Shown here piece after piece: positions 19,501 through 31,126 of a stretch of DNA of 64,000 bases. A program made the position numbers and the translations under genes. The notes beneath the pieces are model-generated. The model saw nothing but the letters and a program-made list of their open reading frames with translations, did no database searches and was not told the DNA's origin. Source of the DNA: Nannochloris sp. 'desiccata' (lineage: Eukaryota > Chlorophyta > Trebouxiophyceae > Chlorellales > Chlorellaceae); the NCBI GenBank assembly GCA_019044685.2, contig JAGTXX020000017.1:1-64000 (forward strand), written 5' to 3'. How positions within the stretch are numbered: the stretch's first letter is position 1; each line of letters begins with the position of its first letter.

Positions 19501-21273
19501 CGTTATTAGATCCTCCACGTCCTGCATCTATTGCAGAGCTAATTAACTTCCAAGCCACCTATGAACGTTTTCCCAAAGTCTACCGCCAGCTGTGCGGAGT
19601 GATGGACACAGCTTACCATGTGCTTGCTCAAGCACATGGCCGTCCAGAAGTGGCAGATTTCTCATTTTCAGAGTTTATGGCTGGTCCTGTACGGAAAATG
19701 CGTCGTAAACCTGCTCGTACCCGTGTAGTGGTACAAAGTATGGATGTTGGAATTAACGCTGATGCTGTCGTAACTGCAATTCATGATTTCACTCAACGTG
19801 CAATTGAAGAAATGATCGTTAAAGGGCCTTTATTAGACCCTGGATCGACGCTTCACAGTATGAAGGAGACTGTAGTCGATGAATTGGAGGTGTTACACGC
19901 TTGGCACGCATTTGCGTTGCGAGAATTGCAGCATTTCAAATCGAAATTCCGAGGTGCTGCTGGTACTGTACTTGCTGCTGCAGATTGTCAAGGGTTTTCT
20001 GGTGGGGTTGAGAATTGCTTTTATGAAGGGCCACTACGCCTTCGTTTCCCGTTGAATATTAAATTGGATCAAGATGGGGCATTTTCGTTTGATTTGCCTC
20101 TGCCATCGCCCGCAGGCAAACTTGGTGTGGTGAGTTTATCAGGCGAAGATAAAATCTCCTCTTTGATTTATTGATTGACTTTTCAAAAAATAAAAGTTTT
20201 AATACTTTCCTATTAAAAAATTAGCTATTAATCTTTATATCCCATCTTTCTCTTGCAGTTTATGGACAATTTCAAGGCTTTGACGGTGCCCTCTCATCTC
20301 CGCCCTCCCTCTCAAGCTGTAAATTGGATTGAGCTGACTGGTGATTCTGAAGTGGATTCAAGAATGAAAGAGCAGATGAGCACTGCGTTGGGTCTTATTC
20401 AGGGTGTACTGGATGAATTGGGCGCGAAAATCGTCCAAAATGAGCTAGAGAAAGACGTACGTAACAACCCCTATTTGTTTAAAATGTTAAATATCACTAT
20501 CTAAGAGGCCATCAACCTTAATTTTCCTTTCTCCTTTTGTTTTTTTACAGGATGAAGATGCAAATAAAGTTCTTAGTCAACCACGCACCCTAGTAGGTGA
20601 CCGTCTCGGTCGTATGTTTGTCAATCGCCTTAAAGTCCGTGTCCGGCTTGATGAACGTCGTATTGGAGAAATTCTTTCTGGCCTTGATGGCACCTCAATG
20701 GGTGGCGAAGGCGCATTCAACACTTCTGCAGGTCGTATTATAGGCCATTTAGGTGATGTAATGACCTTGGCGCTAACTCCAGCAGGAGGAGATGCCTCTG
20801 CTCCGGCTGCAACAGCAGGGGGCCCTCCGGCCGCCCGCGATAGATATTTATTCCATTTCGAATCTTCAGATATATCTAGACTTCGTGCAGATGTACAAAG
20901 CCTGGGTTTCCAAAGTGCAGTTACTCCTGGTGGGATTATTCGTCTGCTACATGCTGTGGGGCGTGCTGTGCAGCTTGCTTTCAAAGAACGGCCTCCAGAA
21001 GAGCTTGAAGGTTTCCGTGATCAAATGAAAGGCTGGTATAATTTACTAACCAGGGAAGATCTGAATGTATCAGTATGTGTGGATACTGCTGGCGAGGTGG
21101 AAGATGACCAGTTTATGGTTAAACTTAGTGGCAAAGCCGATGAAGACGCCTTGAGGGCGACGAGTCCTCTGGTTTTGACAAATGAAATTGATTTAGTTCC
21201 TCTTGGGAAATTGATGCGTGGTGATGTGGATAAGACATTCCCTCCGGAATACTCGGAGACTAGTCGGAAATAA
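16520..21273 (+). CDS. Large uncharacterised protein (about 1,424 aa), coiled-coil N-terminus, low-complexity middle, conserved globular C-terminal half
   Basis: Five exons fit phase and splice consensus: 16520-16978, 17087-17298, 17447-20129, 20259-20456 and 20551-21273. Residues 1-225 are helical and charged with likely coiled coils (QTMQLLAKEEEALQHRV; TRQKYNRAKHQYYFPLMKGF). A glycine-rich turn GGGGIFGAC and a beta-rich stretch follow. Residues about 265-690 are low-complexity Ser/Gly/Asp/Gln. From about residue 710 the sequence is well ordered, with segments FARFVFEYSKQHGWRPGTQRG, PPTLIKHILRIAIPGLIQRR and FVNRLKVRVRLDERRIG. The alternation of amphipathic strands and a PTLIKHIL-type helix loosely recalls TULIP-like lipid-binding folds, but this is only an impression and I do not recognise the family. 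An open tail downstream (21331-21402) could be an alternative last exon. It starts 104 bp after the hAT element. Confidence 0.75.
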
Positions 21274-21573
21274 GCGAATTTTGTAGCATCTTTAATTTTA
21301 GATTGAAGCTAGTGTCTGCTCCTGCTGCAGGCCGCTTTGATGGGTGTTGCTGGGGCACTAAAGCTGGTTAAAAGTAGCTTGAGTTCATATTTGACTGAAT
21401 AAATACATTAACTGTTTTATATTTCATATTTATAACAAGTTTTGACACATTTGAAGCTCATCGGTGCAGCGTATTTAGTTGTGATTAGAGATAAATATCC
21501 TCTGTTATCATTTAGTCAGCACGTTATAAGCACCGTTTCAAGAGTTGACGCAATTAATTACACCATAAACAAG
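21274..21573 (+). other. Spacer with a possible extra terminal exon of the large upstream gene
   Basis: Mostly AT-rich. A strong acceptor-like CTGCTGCAG at about 21322-21330 precedes a 23-codon open stretch (21331-21402) reading AALMGVAGALKLVKSSL and onward to TAA. An in-frame ATG at 21442 would lengthen the next gene's product but lacks transit-peptide character. The rest holds promoter sequence for Y3IP1. Confidence 0.35.
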
Positions 21574-22721
21574 ATGTTATCAAGCACTATTGGGGCAATG
21601 TGCCCTCCTGTAGCTACTCTACAGACTTGCAGTCGGCCATCTGCCAATGCTCCTGCCTTTGCTCTTCCTAAGGAACTTAGACGCCGTGCAGGAGGTCAAA
21701 CCACACTTAGAATGGTCAAGTAAGTTCATTGTCTCTCAATTACTTTCAAAATTTTGATGAATTTTCTGATCAGCCTTTCTCTGACCCATCTTGTTCCTGT
21801 TGCTTTCGTTTCTTGTACAGATTTTCGGCAGCCTTTAACGACCTTGGCGAAGAAGATCTTGAAGCCCAGCTTGAAGAATTTATGCAGCGTCAGGCCGAGC
21901 TTGAAAGTGGCGATTCCAAACGTAAAGCCGAGCCAGGCCAGGTCCTTGGTGCTGCTGAAGTCTCTGAAGACGAGGCTAAAAAATACTGCAGAGAAATTGT
22001 CAACGTATTAAAGCTTTTAAAAAACAAACGTGACATGTCTGTCAATGAAGTCAAGCTTACTATTGCCATTGAGGATCCTCGGTCTAGAGAAAGAAGACTT
22101 ATGGGTATGGAGGACAGCAGTGGCGTTTCAAGAGATGAGATGGCCGACGCTTTGGACGCTGTGGCTGAAGGGAAGATACCTACAGATCGTATTGCATTGA
22201 GAGAATTGCATAGAGAGATGGTGAATTGGCCATTTGTTGATGCTGATGAACCTGGTACAACAGGTAAGCATTGAATGTAATCTCAATAAGTTTGATTTTT
22301 TAACTATTTTGTCAGGCAAAGGGAGGCTGTTTTTTTCTGATTTTTTCTTTGAGCTTTCTTTTTTTCACCTTTCTCTTCCTTTCTAATGAAGGTCGTTGAT
22401 GAATCCCCTCATTTCATACCATCACTTTCTACCTCGTCTTTTCAATACATCCTCTACTTTTTATCTACTTCTAATTTTCCTACAGGAGTCGCTGCATTAG
22501 CTCCAGCCACAACCCCTGCTGCTGACGACGCATCTCAGCCGTGGCGCCAGAAAGATATTGTTCGCCCTCCAATGGGAAGGGATCCTACCGATAAGCCTCA
22601 AGGCTTAGCAGATATTTTGCCTGATTGGGTAGGATATGGTGCACTGTATTTTATATCAATAGCACCTGTGCTCATTGCTTTGAGTGTGGTTGCAGTGCTG
22701 TTTGCAAATTCACTCCGTTAA
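21574..22721 (+). CDS. Y3IP1: Ycf3-interacting protein 1 (photosystem I assembly factor)
   Basis: Three exons (21574-21719, 21821-22263, 22486-22721) give 274 residues. The N-terminus is rich in Ser, Thr, Ala and Arg, as expected of a chloroplast transit peptide. The conserved core follows: AKKYCREIVNVLKLLKNKRDMSVNEVKLTIAIEDPRSRERR, described here by its key blocks LLKNKRDM, EVKLTIAIEDPR and LMGMED. The C-terminus is GYGALYFISIAPVLIALSVV, a single membrane helix near residues 245-268. Plant Y3IP1 (CGL59) is a thylakoid protein that cooperates with plastid-encoded Ycf3 in assembling photosystem I, so this gene is direct evidence for a photosynthetic host. The start at 21574 is preferred over an in-frame ATG at 21442 because of the transit-peptide-like composition. 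Recognition is by remembered family motifs. Confidence 0.8.
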
Positions 22722-22914
22722 AAATAAAAGTCGTTTATTATTTAGTGTTGTAATATGTAAAGAAATTGATTATATTACAGTATTCTGGTAATAGTTTATT
22801 GAAGAGCAACGATAATGACAATAAGCAAAAGAGAGGACAACATTAATTTACTGACAAAATGGTAGAAAGTCAAGTCAAGAAGCTCTATCGATATTTTTTC
22901 AAAAAGAATAAGAA

Positions 22915-24642
22915 TTACGCTGCGCCTGCCGCTGGAGCAGCTCTCCCACTCCCTCCAGGAAAGCTCTCCCCAGAATCTAACTCATCCACACCCATCACGT
23001 CCTTCCTTTGCACTTCTTCTGCATTAATAATACATTCTAAATTCCCACTAATCTTGTCCGTCCTCCCTTTATCGGTCTCCAAATCAACATAGTAGAGTCC
23101 TGGGCAAAGTTCTCGCAATTCACATTCGAGTCTATCAATCTCTTCGCCAACAGTACGAATAACACCTCTCCCAAACTCCATCATTGCTAAATCCATCGCA
23201 TTACGTAATGTCTCATCATCTACAGTACCTGTAGTAGGACTAGTACTGTTTGAACCAGTGGAAGTACATGCTGCATTACGAATCTGACCGTACAGGGATT
23301 CCCGTCCTAAAGACCCCAAGTATTTATTTACTACTCTATCCCCAGACCATTGGATTTCAGCTTTGAATCGATAAACACCGTCCCCTATCTCCTCACTTTT
23401 AGGGTCAATCACAGCTAACACCATCTTATCAGATTTTAAATGCTTGATGATAGCATCGTGCTGCTCGGGGCGCATCGCTTGACCGATTAAAAATTTTTTA
23501 TTATTTCGAATAAGCATCACTGCGACAGCTCCCATAAGACACCCAACTGCAATAGATCCTACAGCATCGTACACAGGATCTCCAGTAACGTATGTCATGT
23601 AGGATGCAACCCCTGCAATACCAAGACCAGCAACTGCTCCAGCATCCTCTGCCAGCACCGCTGCTGTCGTGGGATCATTGGAAGACATCAAGTATTTGTA
23701 AAGACTCTGACCCTCTATTTTAGCACCAGTACGCAATGCACCTAGAGCTACATTTAATGAACACATCTCTGCAAAAGCAGAAATGCCTAGGACAGCTAAA
23801 CTATACCCCATGTGCTCCAAAGCTGGGGGGTCCAATAAAGATTGAATGCCATGAACTACTGAAGCGCCGGCGCCTAAACAGAAAACACCGACTGCAGACA
23901 TTAGTGCGTAGATGTACTTTTCACGATGGAACCCATAGGGATGTTGGAACGTAGCTGGTCTTCTAGATTGATTTACACCAGCTCTTAGTAAGAGTTGATT
24001 CACACAATCAGCGAGAGAGTGCAGCGCCTCTGCGAGAAGAGCACCACTTCGAGTGAAACCCCAGGTAGCTACTTTCGCGAGAAAGATGGCGAAATTGACA
24101 CCAACAGCGACATTAACAGCACGAAGCTCTCGTTTTTGTTTGGCTAGGTCCTTGGCAGAAGGTTTCCGTGCTGCTTCGGTGGTTCTAGTATAATTTTTCT
24201 CATCTTTCCGATCAGGTACCGCCATAAACCGTTGTGTTGGCCGTGAGGAATGAATATTACGGGAATAAAAATGGCTGTATGAGTTGCTTGTATACCTAGA
24301 AGGTGATTTATTTAGAGGTAGAAGACCAGCTGCGGCGAAACCAGGGCTAGAGTGCAAGCCTCGAAGAGAGACGAGAGGAGCAGCGAGATGAAGGTGCTGC
24401 GTTCTTATTGTTCTTCCAAAGTTTAAAGCCATGGTGTTATGTAGCAAATGGCCTTGAATATCCACGTTCTTGATGTTGTTTAAGCTTGTGTGAAAAAAAA
24501 TGCGGCTTCCAAAACTAATTTGATTGATCGTCCCTCTCAACAATGTGTGATCGAAATGCGTTTCAACTTCAGGCAGGTGCTTGGCAGCAGATAGTGCGTG
24601 TTCGACTGCTTTACGTCGAAGCATGAGGCATTTTATGCTCAA
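22915..24642 (-). CDS. Cation diffusion facilitator, ZnT9/SLC30A9-like
   Basis: A single-exon gene of 575 residues. The N-terminal 150 residues are basic, Ser/His-rich and low in acidic residues (RGLHSSPGFAAAGLL, SRNIHSSRPTQRF), consistent with a mitochondrial presequence. The transporter domain begins near residue 175 with FAIFLAKVATWGFTRSGALLAEALHSLADCVNQ. It has the HPYGFHREKYIYALMSAVGVF segment characteristic of the SLC30A9/plant MTP7 branch, five to six hydrophobic helices, and a cytoplasmic/matrix C-terminal domain ending in a disordered Gly/Ala tail. SLC30A9 proteins export zinc from mitochondria. The second membrane Asp motif (LAEDAGAVAGLGIAG) replaces the usual HxxxD of other CDF proteins, as in ZnT9. 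It converges on Y3IP1 with about 190 bp between the stops. Confidence 0.87.
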   Translation of the reverse strand: MSIKCLMLRRKAVEHALSAAKHLPEVETHFDHTLLRGTINQISFGSRIFFHTSLNNIKNVDIQGHLLHNTMALNFGRTIRTQHLHLAAPLVSLRGLHSSPGFAAAGLLPLNKSPSRYTSNSYSHFYSRNIHSSRPTQRFMAVPDRKDEKNYTRTTEAARKPSAKDLAKQKRELRAVNVAVGVNFAIFLAKVATWGFTRSGALLAEALHSLADCVNQLLLRAGVNQSRRPATFQHPYGFHREKYIYALMSAVGVFCLGAGASVVHGIQSLLDPPALEHMGYSLAVLGISAFAEMCSLNVALGALRTGAKIEGQSLYKYLMSSNDPTTAAVLAEDAGAVAGLGIAGVASYMTYVTGDPVYDAVGSIAVGCLMGAVAVMLIRNNKKFLIGQAMRPEQHDAIIKHLKSDKMVLAVIDPKSEEIGDGVYRFKAEIQWSGDRVVNKYLGSLGRESLYGQIRNAACTSTGSNSTSPTTGTVDDETLRNAMDLAMMEFGRGVIRTVGEEIDRLECELRELCPGLYYVDLETDKGRTDKISGNLECIINAEEVQRKDVMGVDELDSGESFPGGSGRAAPAAGAA

Positions 24643-24900
24643 GGAGGGCTCTTATGAAGACAAACAGCTTGGCAGGCAACTAAACGGAAGTTAAGCTTAC
24701 TGCGATTAAATGGCGCCTCTTGCCACGGTATGATATATACCACGACGTTTTGCTTTCAAATACAATGAATCAACTGCCGATCTGATCTTTGATGGAGAGT
24801 AAAATATCAAAAATAAGAATGGTCGCTTTCTACTAAAAATGGGTTATCCCTGCAAATTTTGACATGCTTCGTATTGTTTTATTGTTTTCGAAACTCCGTA

Positions 24901-25694
24901 ATGAGCAATAGGGTTTCCAGAATCACGCGGACAGGCCGACGCCTCGCTGATTCTGACCCATTTTTCCGACAAGCTAAGGTGAATCTTTAATCCTTTTCTG
25001 TTTTCTCGCATTCATTCTTTAATACTCCCCTGAGTCCGATATACTATTCTTTCAGAGTGATGGGTATGTATCAAGAGCAGCTTTCAAACTCTTAGAAATT
25101 CAGCAAAAACATAAAATCATCCCGCCAGGCGGCAAAATTCTCGACTTGGGGTGCCACCCTGGAGCCTGGCTCCAAGTCGCCTGTCAATCTCTAGGCCCTC
25201 GAGCCAAAGGAGGGCTTATCCTAGGTGTAGATATCCAAGCCACGTCAGCACCACCTCGTTATTGCGACGATAGAGTTAGAATTTTTCAGGCAGATGCTCG
25301 GACTCTAGGTCAAGAGTTTTGGCAATCTCAGTGTCCCAATGGTTTTGATGTAGTTTTATCGGATATGTGCCATTTTACACATGGAAATACAGTGACTGAT
25401 GCGTACAAATCATTGGATTTAGCGCGGATAGCCTATGAAATTGCAGCAATGCATGCCGGAGCGTCTTACGGAGAAGAAAAGGCAGAAAGTGCCGATAGGC
25501 CGACGAGGACACGTACGAGTACTGGAGTTTTAAAACCGGGTGGTAGTCTAGTAATGAAGTTGCTGCAGGGTCCAGGGACTCAAGAGTTTGCACAAGAGTT
25601 GAGGGAATATTTCGGTAAAGTTGCATGGCATAGGCCGAAAGCTACGAGAAGTGAAAGTAAAGAAGTGTTCTTGCTAGGGTTGAAAAAGAAATAA
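24901..25694 (+). CDS. FtsJ/RrmJ-type rRNA 2'-O-methyltransferase (MRM2-like, organellar)
   Basis: Exons 24901-24978 and 25056-25694 encode 238 residues. The first exon supplies MSNRVSRITRTGRRLADSD, and the junction restores the family start QAK-SDGYVSRAAFKLLEI. The SAM-binding motif is ILDLGCHPGAWLQVA. The K-D-K-E catalytic tetrad can be placed as Lys in AAFKLLEI, Asp in VLSDMCHF, Lys in GGSLVMKLLQG and Glu in SESKEVFLLG. Length and motif spacing match bacterial RrmJ and mitochondrial MRM2, which methylate a uridine in the large rRNA A-loop. The short basic N-terminus could direct it to an organelle, though this is not certain. A cytosolic tRNA methyltransferase (TRM7-like) is the alternative, but the DLGCHPGAW motif fits the rRNA branch better. 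Confidence 0.87.
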
Positions 25695-25848
25695 GAGATT
25701 TTTTTTAATTAATTACAATCATAATAGTTCTAAAATATAGTAATATTGTTATTAATTGTTAGTAAAGGAAGATAGAAAGGGAGTATTTCTATTGATATAG
25801 TACTGGGTTGGCTCAATAACTAAAAGGACTATCGACACCAGGCGCTTG

Positions 25849-28800
25849 CTAGTGCATTTGCTGCCATTGCATTTGTTGCTGTTCCTGCTCATGTCTTGCA
25901 TTCTGTTCTTCCTGCAACTTTGCCAGCATCTCTGCCCTCCTCACATCACAAGGCTTCTTCCAACCAGGGTTTAAACAGGGCTTGCACAATCCACACTTTT
26001 GAGAAGATTTAATAATCGGGCCAAACGTTCTTCTCCTAGATTTTCCTTTACCACTTTTTGAATCCATAGCCTCCTGAGTCATCGGGTTACCCGGTGTTTT
26101 AGGTCCTTTAAAAGCCCCATGAAGAGAAGAAGGAGTTAAAAACATAGGCTCAAAGCGACTGTCTGCTATCCCGTGGTTATTTTTCTTCTTTCGTTTGGGG
26201 GCGGCAAGTGGAGTTAAGGGGTCGTTTGCAGTAGTAGTAGCAGTAGTCCCAGTACCTTGTAGGGGTATATTATACCACTGCTGCTGTTGAGGTTGAGGCA
26301 ATGGATTTGTATTACTAGTTACATTGTTATAACCAGTATTTCCATTTTTTACCGCCATTGTTGCCAATTTTGCCGCCTTGATCGCAGCTCGTTCGGTTTT
26401 GTTCTTCCACGTCGAGGTCGATGCAGTAGGTACTGAGGGCATTAAGAAATGTGGTAAAAGCCTTGGAGCACGTGTTTCAGGGTCAAATGCTCTAAAACAA
26501 ACCCAGCCATCTGAACTGAACATCTTGGCAACTTCCTGCTGAGTCATGGCTTTTGACATGTAGTGGATGCCTAGACCGAAATAAATGGCACAGGTTTTTG
26601 TGTTCTCCAAGACTGATTGTGAAAGCTGCACAATGTTGAACAATAAGGAGGAAAATAGTCAGATACATAGGAAGTTGAGTATTTAAAGAAAAGAAAGTAA
26701 GCTACATTTAAAAGAAAGTGTACCTACTTTGATTGCTTCAACTGCCGTCTGATGATCAGCAAACAATTCATTAATCTGGAAATAAGTTCCATTTAATGGA
26801 AATCGGCCTCTTAAAGCTGCACGACAGGTCACCAATAGCATGCCTTCGACCAAATCGTCACCCTCTGCAGATGCGTCAGCAGGAAGGCTACCGGGAATGG
26901 CGGTGGCGGTGTCGACACGCCCCTCCACTCTGGTAGCTTCGTTTTCTCCTTCACAAACAGCATTCAACAAACCGTTAATAACCAATTCAACCTGTCCTCC
27001 AACAATTCCACACGTTGCTTTTGCTATAGTTGTTGATCTTGTCGTCATTGTCCGCCTTCCAGCTAGTCCTTCTCGCTGGAAAGTAGGAATATTACTCAAT
27101 GGCAAAAACATCACTTGATGTTCTTCATCCGTGACGGTGTCACTGCCACTACGCTTATCAACTGTAGCCCCGTGTAAATGAGAGAAAGTGCTGTGTACAT
27201 AAGAAGGTAAGATATGTGCCGCTACTACTAAACGACTTTGATTCCATACGATACGATGCTCAAGAGGCGCCGTAGGCGGATTCGAAGTACCGCCAGTAGG
27301 AGAGGAATTCTGCTGAACAAAATTACCGCCGCTGTCAGCAGCGGCGGCAGCGGCAACAAAGCCAGGTTTTCCACCGCTTTCCTCCTTAATTCCATTATCT
27401 TTCTCAAGTTCCTCTTGCTCTAGACTATATTCTGAAACAATACGCATTGCCATAGATAGCCCAGAAAACGCATCAACTGCTCCAGGAAGCTGGCACTTGT
27501 CAGGGTGAAGCGCTCTTGCGAGTTGGCGGTAATTGCTTCGTGCAGCTGTAACGACGCTCTCTGCAGATTCTACAGATACAGAAAGATCGAAATTAAGGGC
27601 CTGTAAACTGAGCTCTAGCAGGCGTTTTCTATGGAAAATAACAGCAGCGCCTTGATCTAATTTTAATAAAACCTCATTCTCGGCGGCAAGCTCCACCGCC
27701 ATCTGTTGTAGTCGTTGACATTCTAGTTCGATATGCGATGGGGAGGAAAGACAAGATTTCACCTGGGGTATGGGCAATGCGACCGCGTCATTGGGTAGTG
27801 TAGATGCTTCTTCAAGATGTTGTATAGAGTCTTCTTGCTGGATTTTCGCTGCCAGTGGTGCGTCAGCAACGGGAGACGCCCCAAGAGAAACACAAAGCTC
27901 AGGTGGTGGCATCCAAGACATCAATTCAGGAAGCAACTCAGCGATATCATTGGTCATTATATCTATTTCTGAAACTCCTTCAGGTGGAATAAAGTCAATA
28001 GCAGCATTATCTCCGTTACCTGCAGTGGCGGGAGCAGCAATCGCGAAGGCACCACGGCCAGCTCCTGCTATTTCTACTGCCAACGCGGGAGCTTCTTCAC
28101 CCTCACCTTTGCCACCTTGATGTACAACAGGCTTAGATTTCAACACTACAGGAGGCCCTGGTGGCTCTACTTCAAATTGTTGTTGCTGCACAAGGACACG
28201 CCGAGGCAGAGGCGGATTTCCAGCGTGATCCCATATAGAAAGATGAAGGTCCTGTTGAAGATCAAGAGGGCTACTCAAAGCTTTATCTGCAGCATTTGCT
28301 ACTCTATTAGGATACTGTAGAGTACTTGAAGCATCTCTGAGCGCTTCTTCCCATGCAGCAAGCCTCTCATTAATAGAAGAGCCATCTGCAGCGGCAGCAG
28401 CAGCAACAGCGACGTCTCCATTGTTCTCTTGAGTGCTCTTCTTCTGAGCGTGTTGATCCATATCCATATCAACTGCATGATCCCATACAGATGCAGGTAA
28501 CAGCCCTCTGGCACCCAACTCCAAGGTATCTAAATTAAGCCAGTTAATAGGATACATTTTTTGCCAGCTAGCTACCCCTGCTTTGTATCTCACCTCTGCC
28601 TCCACCCGCTGCAGCTGAGAAACTACTAAATCTTCATCTGTGCTCATACCACGAGGACGACGGAGACCTCTACTACGAGGGCGTGTTGTTCGCGTAGATA
28701 CCAGCTCTTCTAAATCAATAGTTGAATAAAGGCATGCGTGTTTAGCGAGGGCAAGCTCAAGAGCGGCTTTCTCCTGTGCAAGTCGGTCCAGTTTTTGTCG

Positions 28801-30756
28801 TGTTCTCCAATGAATACTTTTATTGGAATTATTCAACTCTGGTGGTAATTGATTGGATCCAGGTAAAGGACTATTTGGCATCATTAAAATATCTTCATCT
28901 GGACCAACAGTAGTCTCCCCGCCAAACGCTCCTTGAGACGCTTTAGAAACTTTTATTCTCTTCCTACCGTGGAGAGAAGGTCCATTATGCAGCGCATACT
29001 CACAGTCCTTTTGCATAGGACAAGCAGCACAATTAGGACTATGTTTCGAGCAAAATACTTTCCCTAGTGTAATCATTTGATAGTGTAGCTCATACAGCGT
29101 TTCTGCGTCAAAGCCAAGCAGCCTAGACCGTAGATACGCATGTACTTCAGGCTCAGGGGCGTAATCATCAAGATCTTCTATAGATTCTGCAGCGTCTAAA
29201 GGGATCCAACCTAGGCGTGAACAAATTCTTCCTACATTAGTGTCCACCGGGAATTCTTTTTTACCGAGGGTGAGCAACATTATACAAGCAACGCTCTTCC
29301 TACCGAGACCGTTGATGCTCATTAAGAAATCTCTGGCTTCGTCATCAGGGACGTCACGGAGCCATTCTGAGGAAAGTAAGCGGGCTGCTTCTAATGCTTT
29401 TTCTTGCTGTTGTTCTTGCGTCAACTGCAGCGGTGGATATTTCTGAGTATCTCGTACTACTTCTACTTTTTTTTCGTCTTCTCCTTCATAGGCTAAGGAT
29501 ATATGGCTACGAGAGGGTAGAGAACGGAGAGGACCATTAGGCGAATCTAATCTACTATCATCAATTCCTTCTTCGATATCTAAAATAATATTATTCACGT
29601 TATCATTCACCTCGACGCCCTCGATCAGTTCTCCAATCACAAGATCAACCTCTTTCTCCACATTTAGCTGGGCTTTCTCTACTATTTCATCTAATATACT
29701 ATCAACAGTAGCTATAACATCAGTCTCAATACCACGAAACCCTCCATTTGCTGCCACACGTACTCCTTTCTTTAGTAAATTGTATCGCCGGAGATGATTT
29801 AAGAAAGATTGAATATTGGTAGAAAGTACAGTTTGCATACCACGACACCGAATAGCATCAGCTAAATCGTTGATATTGACTGTACGGATAGCTTCCCAAT
29901 CTACCGTATCTGCCTCATCACCAAGCGTAATGGTAGCCGTAGAAGAAGTAAAAGAAGAAGACAAGGACGGCAGGATATAAGAAGAAGAAGAAGAAACGCC
30001 GTTGTGTTGTGCGGGCCATCTGCTTGCTACCTCCATATACGCACGACTGGATAATGCATCCGAGACGTTTTGAGTGAGAAATGCACCGACGACGCTGTCA
30101 GTTACTGAGCCTGACCAGGTGAATGTCTTTCTTCTATCTCCCAAAACACTTCTCATTACATTCTGAAATTGGGTTACCCGACGTGCCCACGTCATGGCTT
30201 CATTTGCTCCGTATACAATCATCGTCAGTTGTCCTTCACGAAGGATACGAGCTCGCTTTCGACGAGAAGTGCGTTGGGGTACATCTAATTTCGTTGGCGT
30301 GGCAAGCATAGAAGGGGAAGTAGGAAGGCCTGGGCCTGCAGTAAGTAAATTTGAAGCAGCAGCACCGGCAAGAGGTTGTTCAGCTTCTACTGGAGCCAGG
30401 AGAGGTATCCCTTGGAACATTCCAATGCTTTGCAATGCTGGAATTGGATAGAATGGATTTTTTAGAATAGATTCTTGGGTTTGAACAGGTGCTGCAGGCC
30501 AAAAAGGAGCTGCAGGTTGTTGCTGCTGCTGTTGCAAAGTCGGCGTCGGTAGCTGAAACCCTGCTTGTTGGAAAACTGGCAAAAATAATGACAAATGGTT
30601 CCAGAAATTGGAATTGTTTTGATATTGCATCCATGGGTTTGGTATATAGATAGCTGGATTGGGTACAGAAGGTTCAGTTGCCCTGGCGAGCTCAGGAACT
30701 GTAGCATCCCAGATTGCTTCTGGAGCTGGGGTATCCTTGTTGCCTTGTTGATCCAT
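25849..30756 (-). CDS. DEMETER/ROS1-type 5-methylcytosine DNA glycosylase with embedded J-domain and C-terminal CXXC half-finger
   Basis: Two exons (30756-26728 and 26625-25849; intron 102 bp) encode about 1,601 residues. The HhH-GPD glycosylase begins at about residue 215 (FTWSGSVTDSVVGAFLTQNVSD) and resumes after a long insertion as INGLGRKSVACIMLLTLG, with catalytic Lys487 and Asp505 (PVDTNVG). The [4Fe-4S] ligands are C569-x6-C576-x2-C579-x5-C585. Residues about 1055-1115 look like a DnaJ domain (YRQLARALHPDKC, HPD at 1084-1086). The plant DEMETER C-terminal domain B follows: GRFPLNGTYFQINELFADH, joined across the intron to the GLGIHYMSKAMTQQEV and WVCFRAFDPETRAPR segments. The tail carries CGLCKPCLNPGWKKPC (C1554-C1569), half of a CXXC zinc finger. 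Such enzymes excise 5-methylcytosine in the nucleus to erase DNA methylation. All catalytic residues are present. Confidence 0.9.
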
Positions 30757-31126
30757 CTTCACCTAGCGTTGATGTAATTGTAAATATTGGGAGCTGGCAA
30801 TGATTGCGATCAAGCTCAAATGCAGATAGAAAAATAGAATTCAAGGTTGCGATGCATGTGATCAACCAGTAACGGAAAGAAGACCTTGAGCACCGTCAAA
30901 GGGTTTGTGGCATGTACGTGAAGCACATTATTTAACTCAAACTGATTTTGCAATCAATTCAGTGTCGAAGTCGTCAACTTTGCCTCGACTTCAGAAAATC
31001 TTATCAACCCTACCCACAAGCATAGCCGTCGGCCTCTCAACTTCTGATTTAATTATTTCTTACATAGGGGAATAGGAGTATAGATAGGTACGTATCAGCA
31101 TAACAAAAGGTTCATATGATTATCAT
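30757..31126. other. Intergenic region with no recognised gene
   Basis: 370 bp upstream of the glycosylase gene (minus strand) and downstream of the secreted protein gene (also minus). It contains the glycosylase promoter and the 3' UTR of the next gene. No ORF, RNA or repeat of note. Confidence 0.5.
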
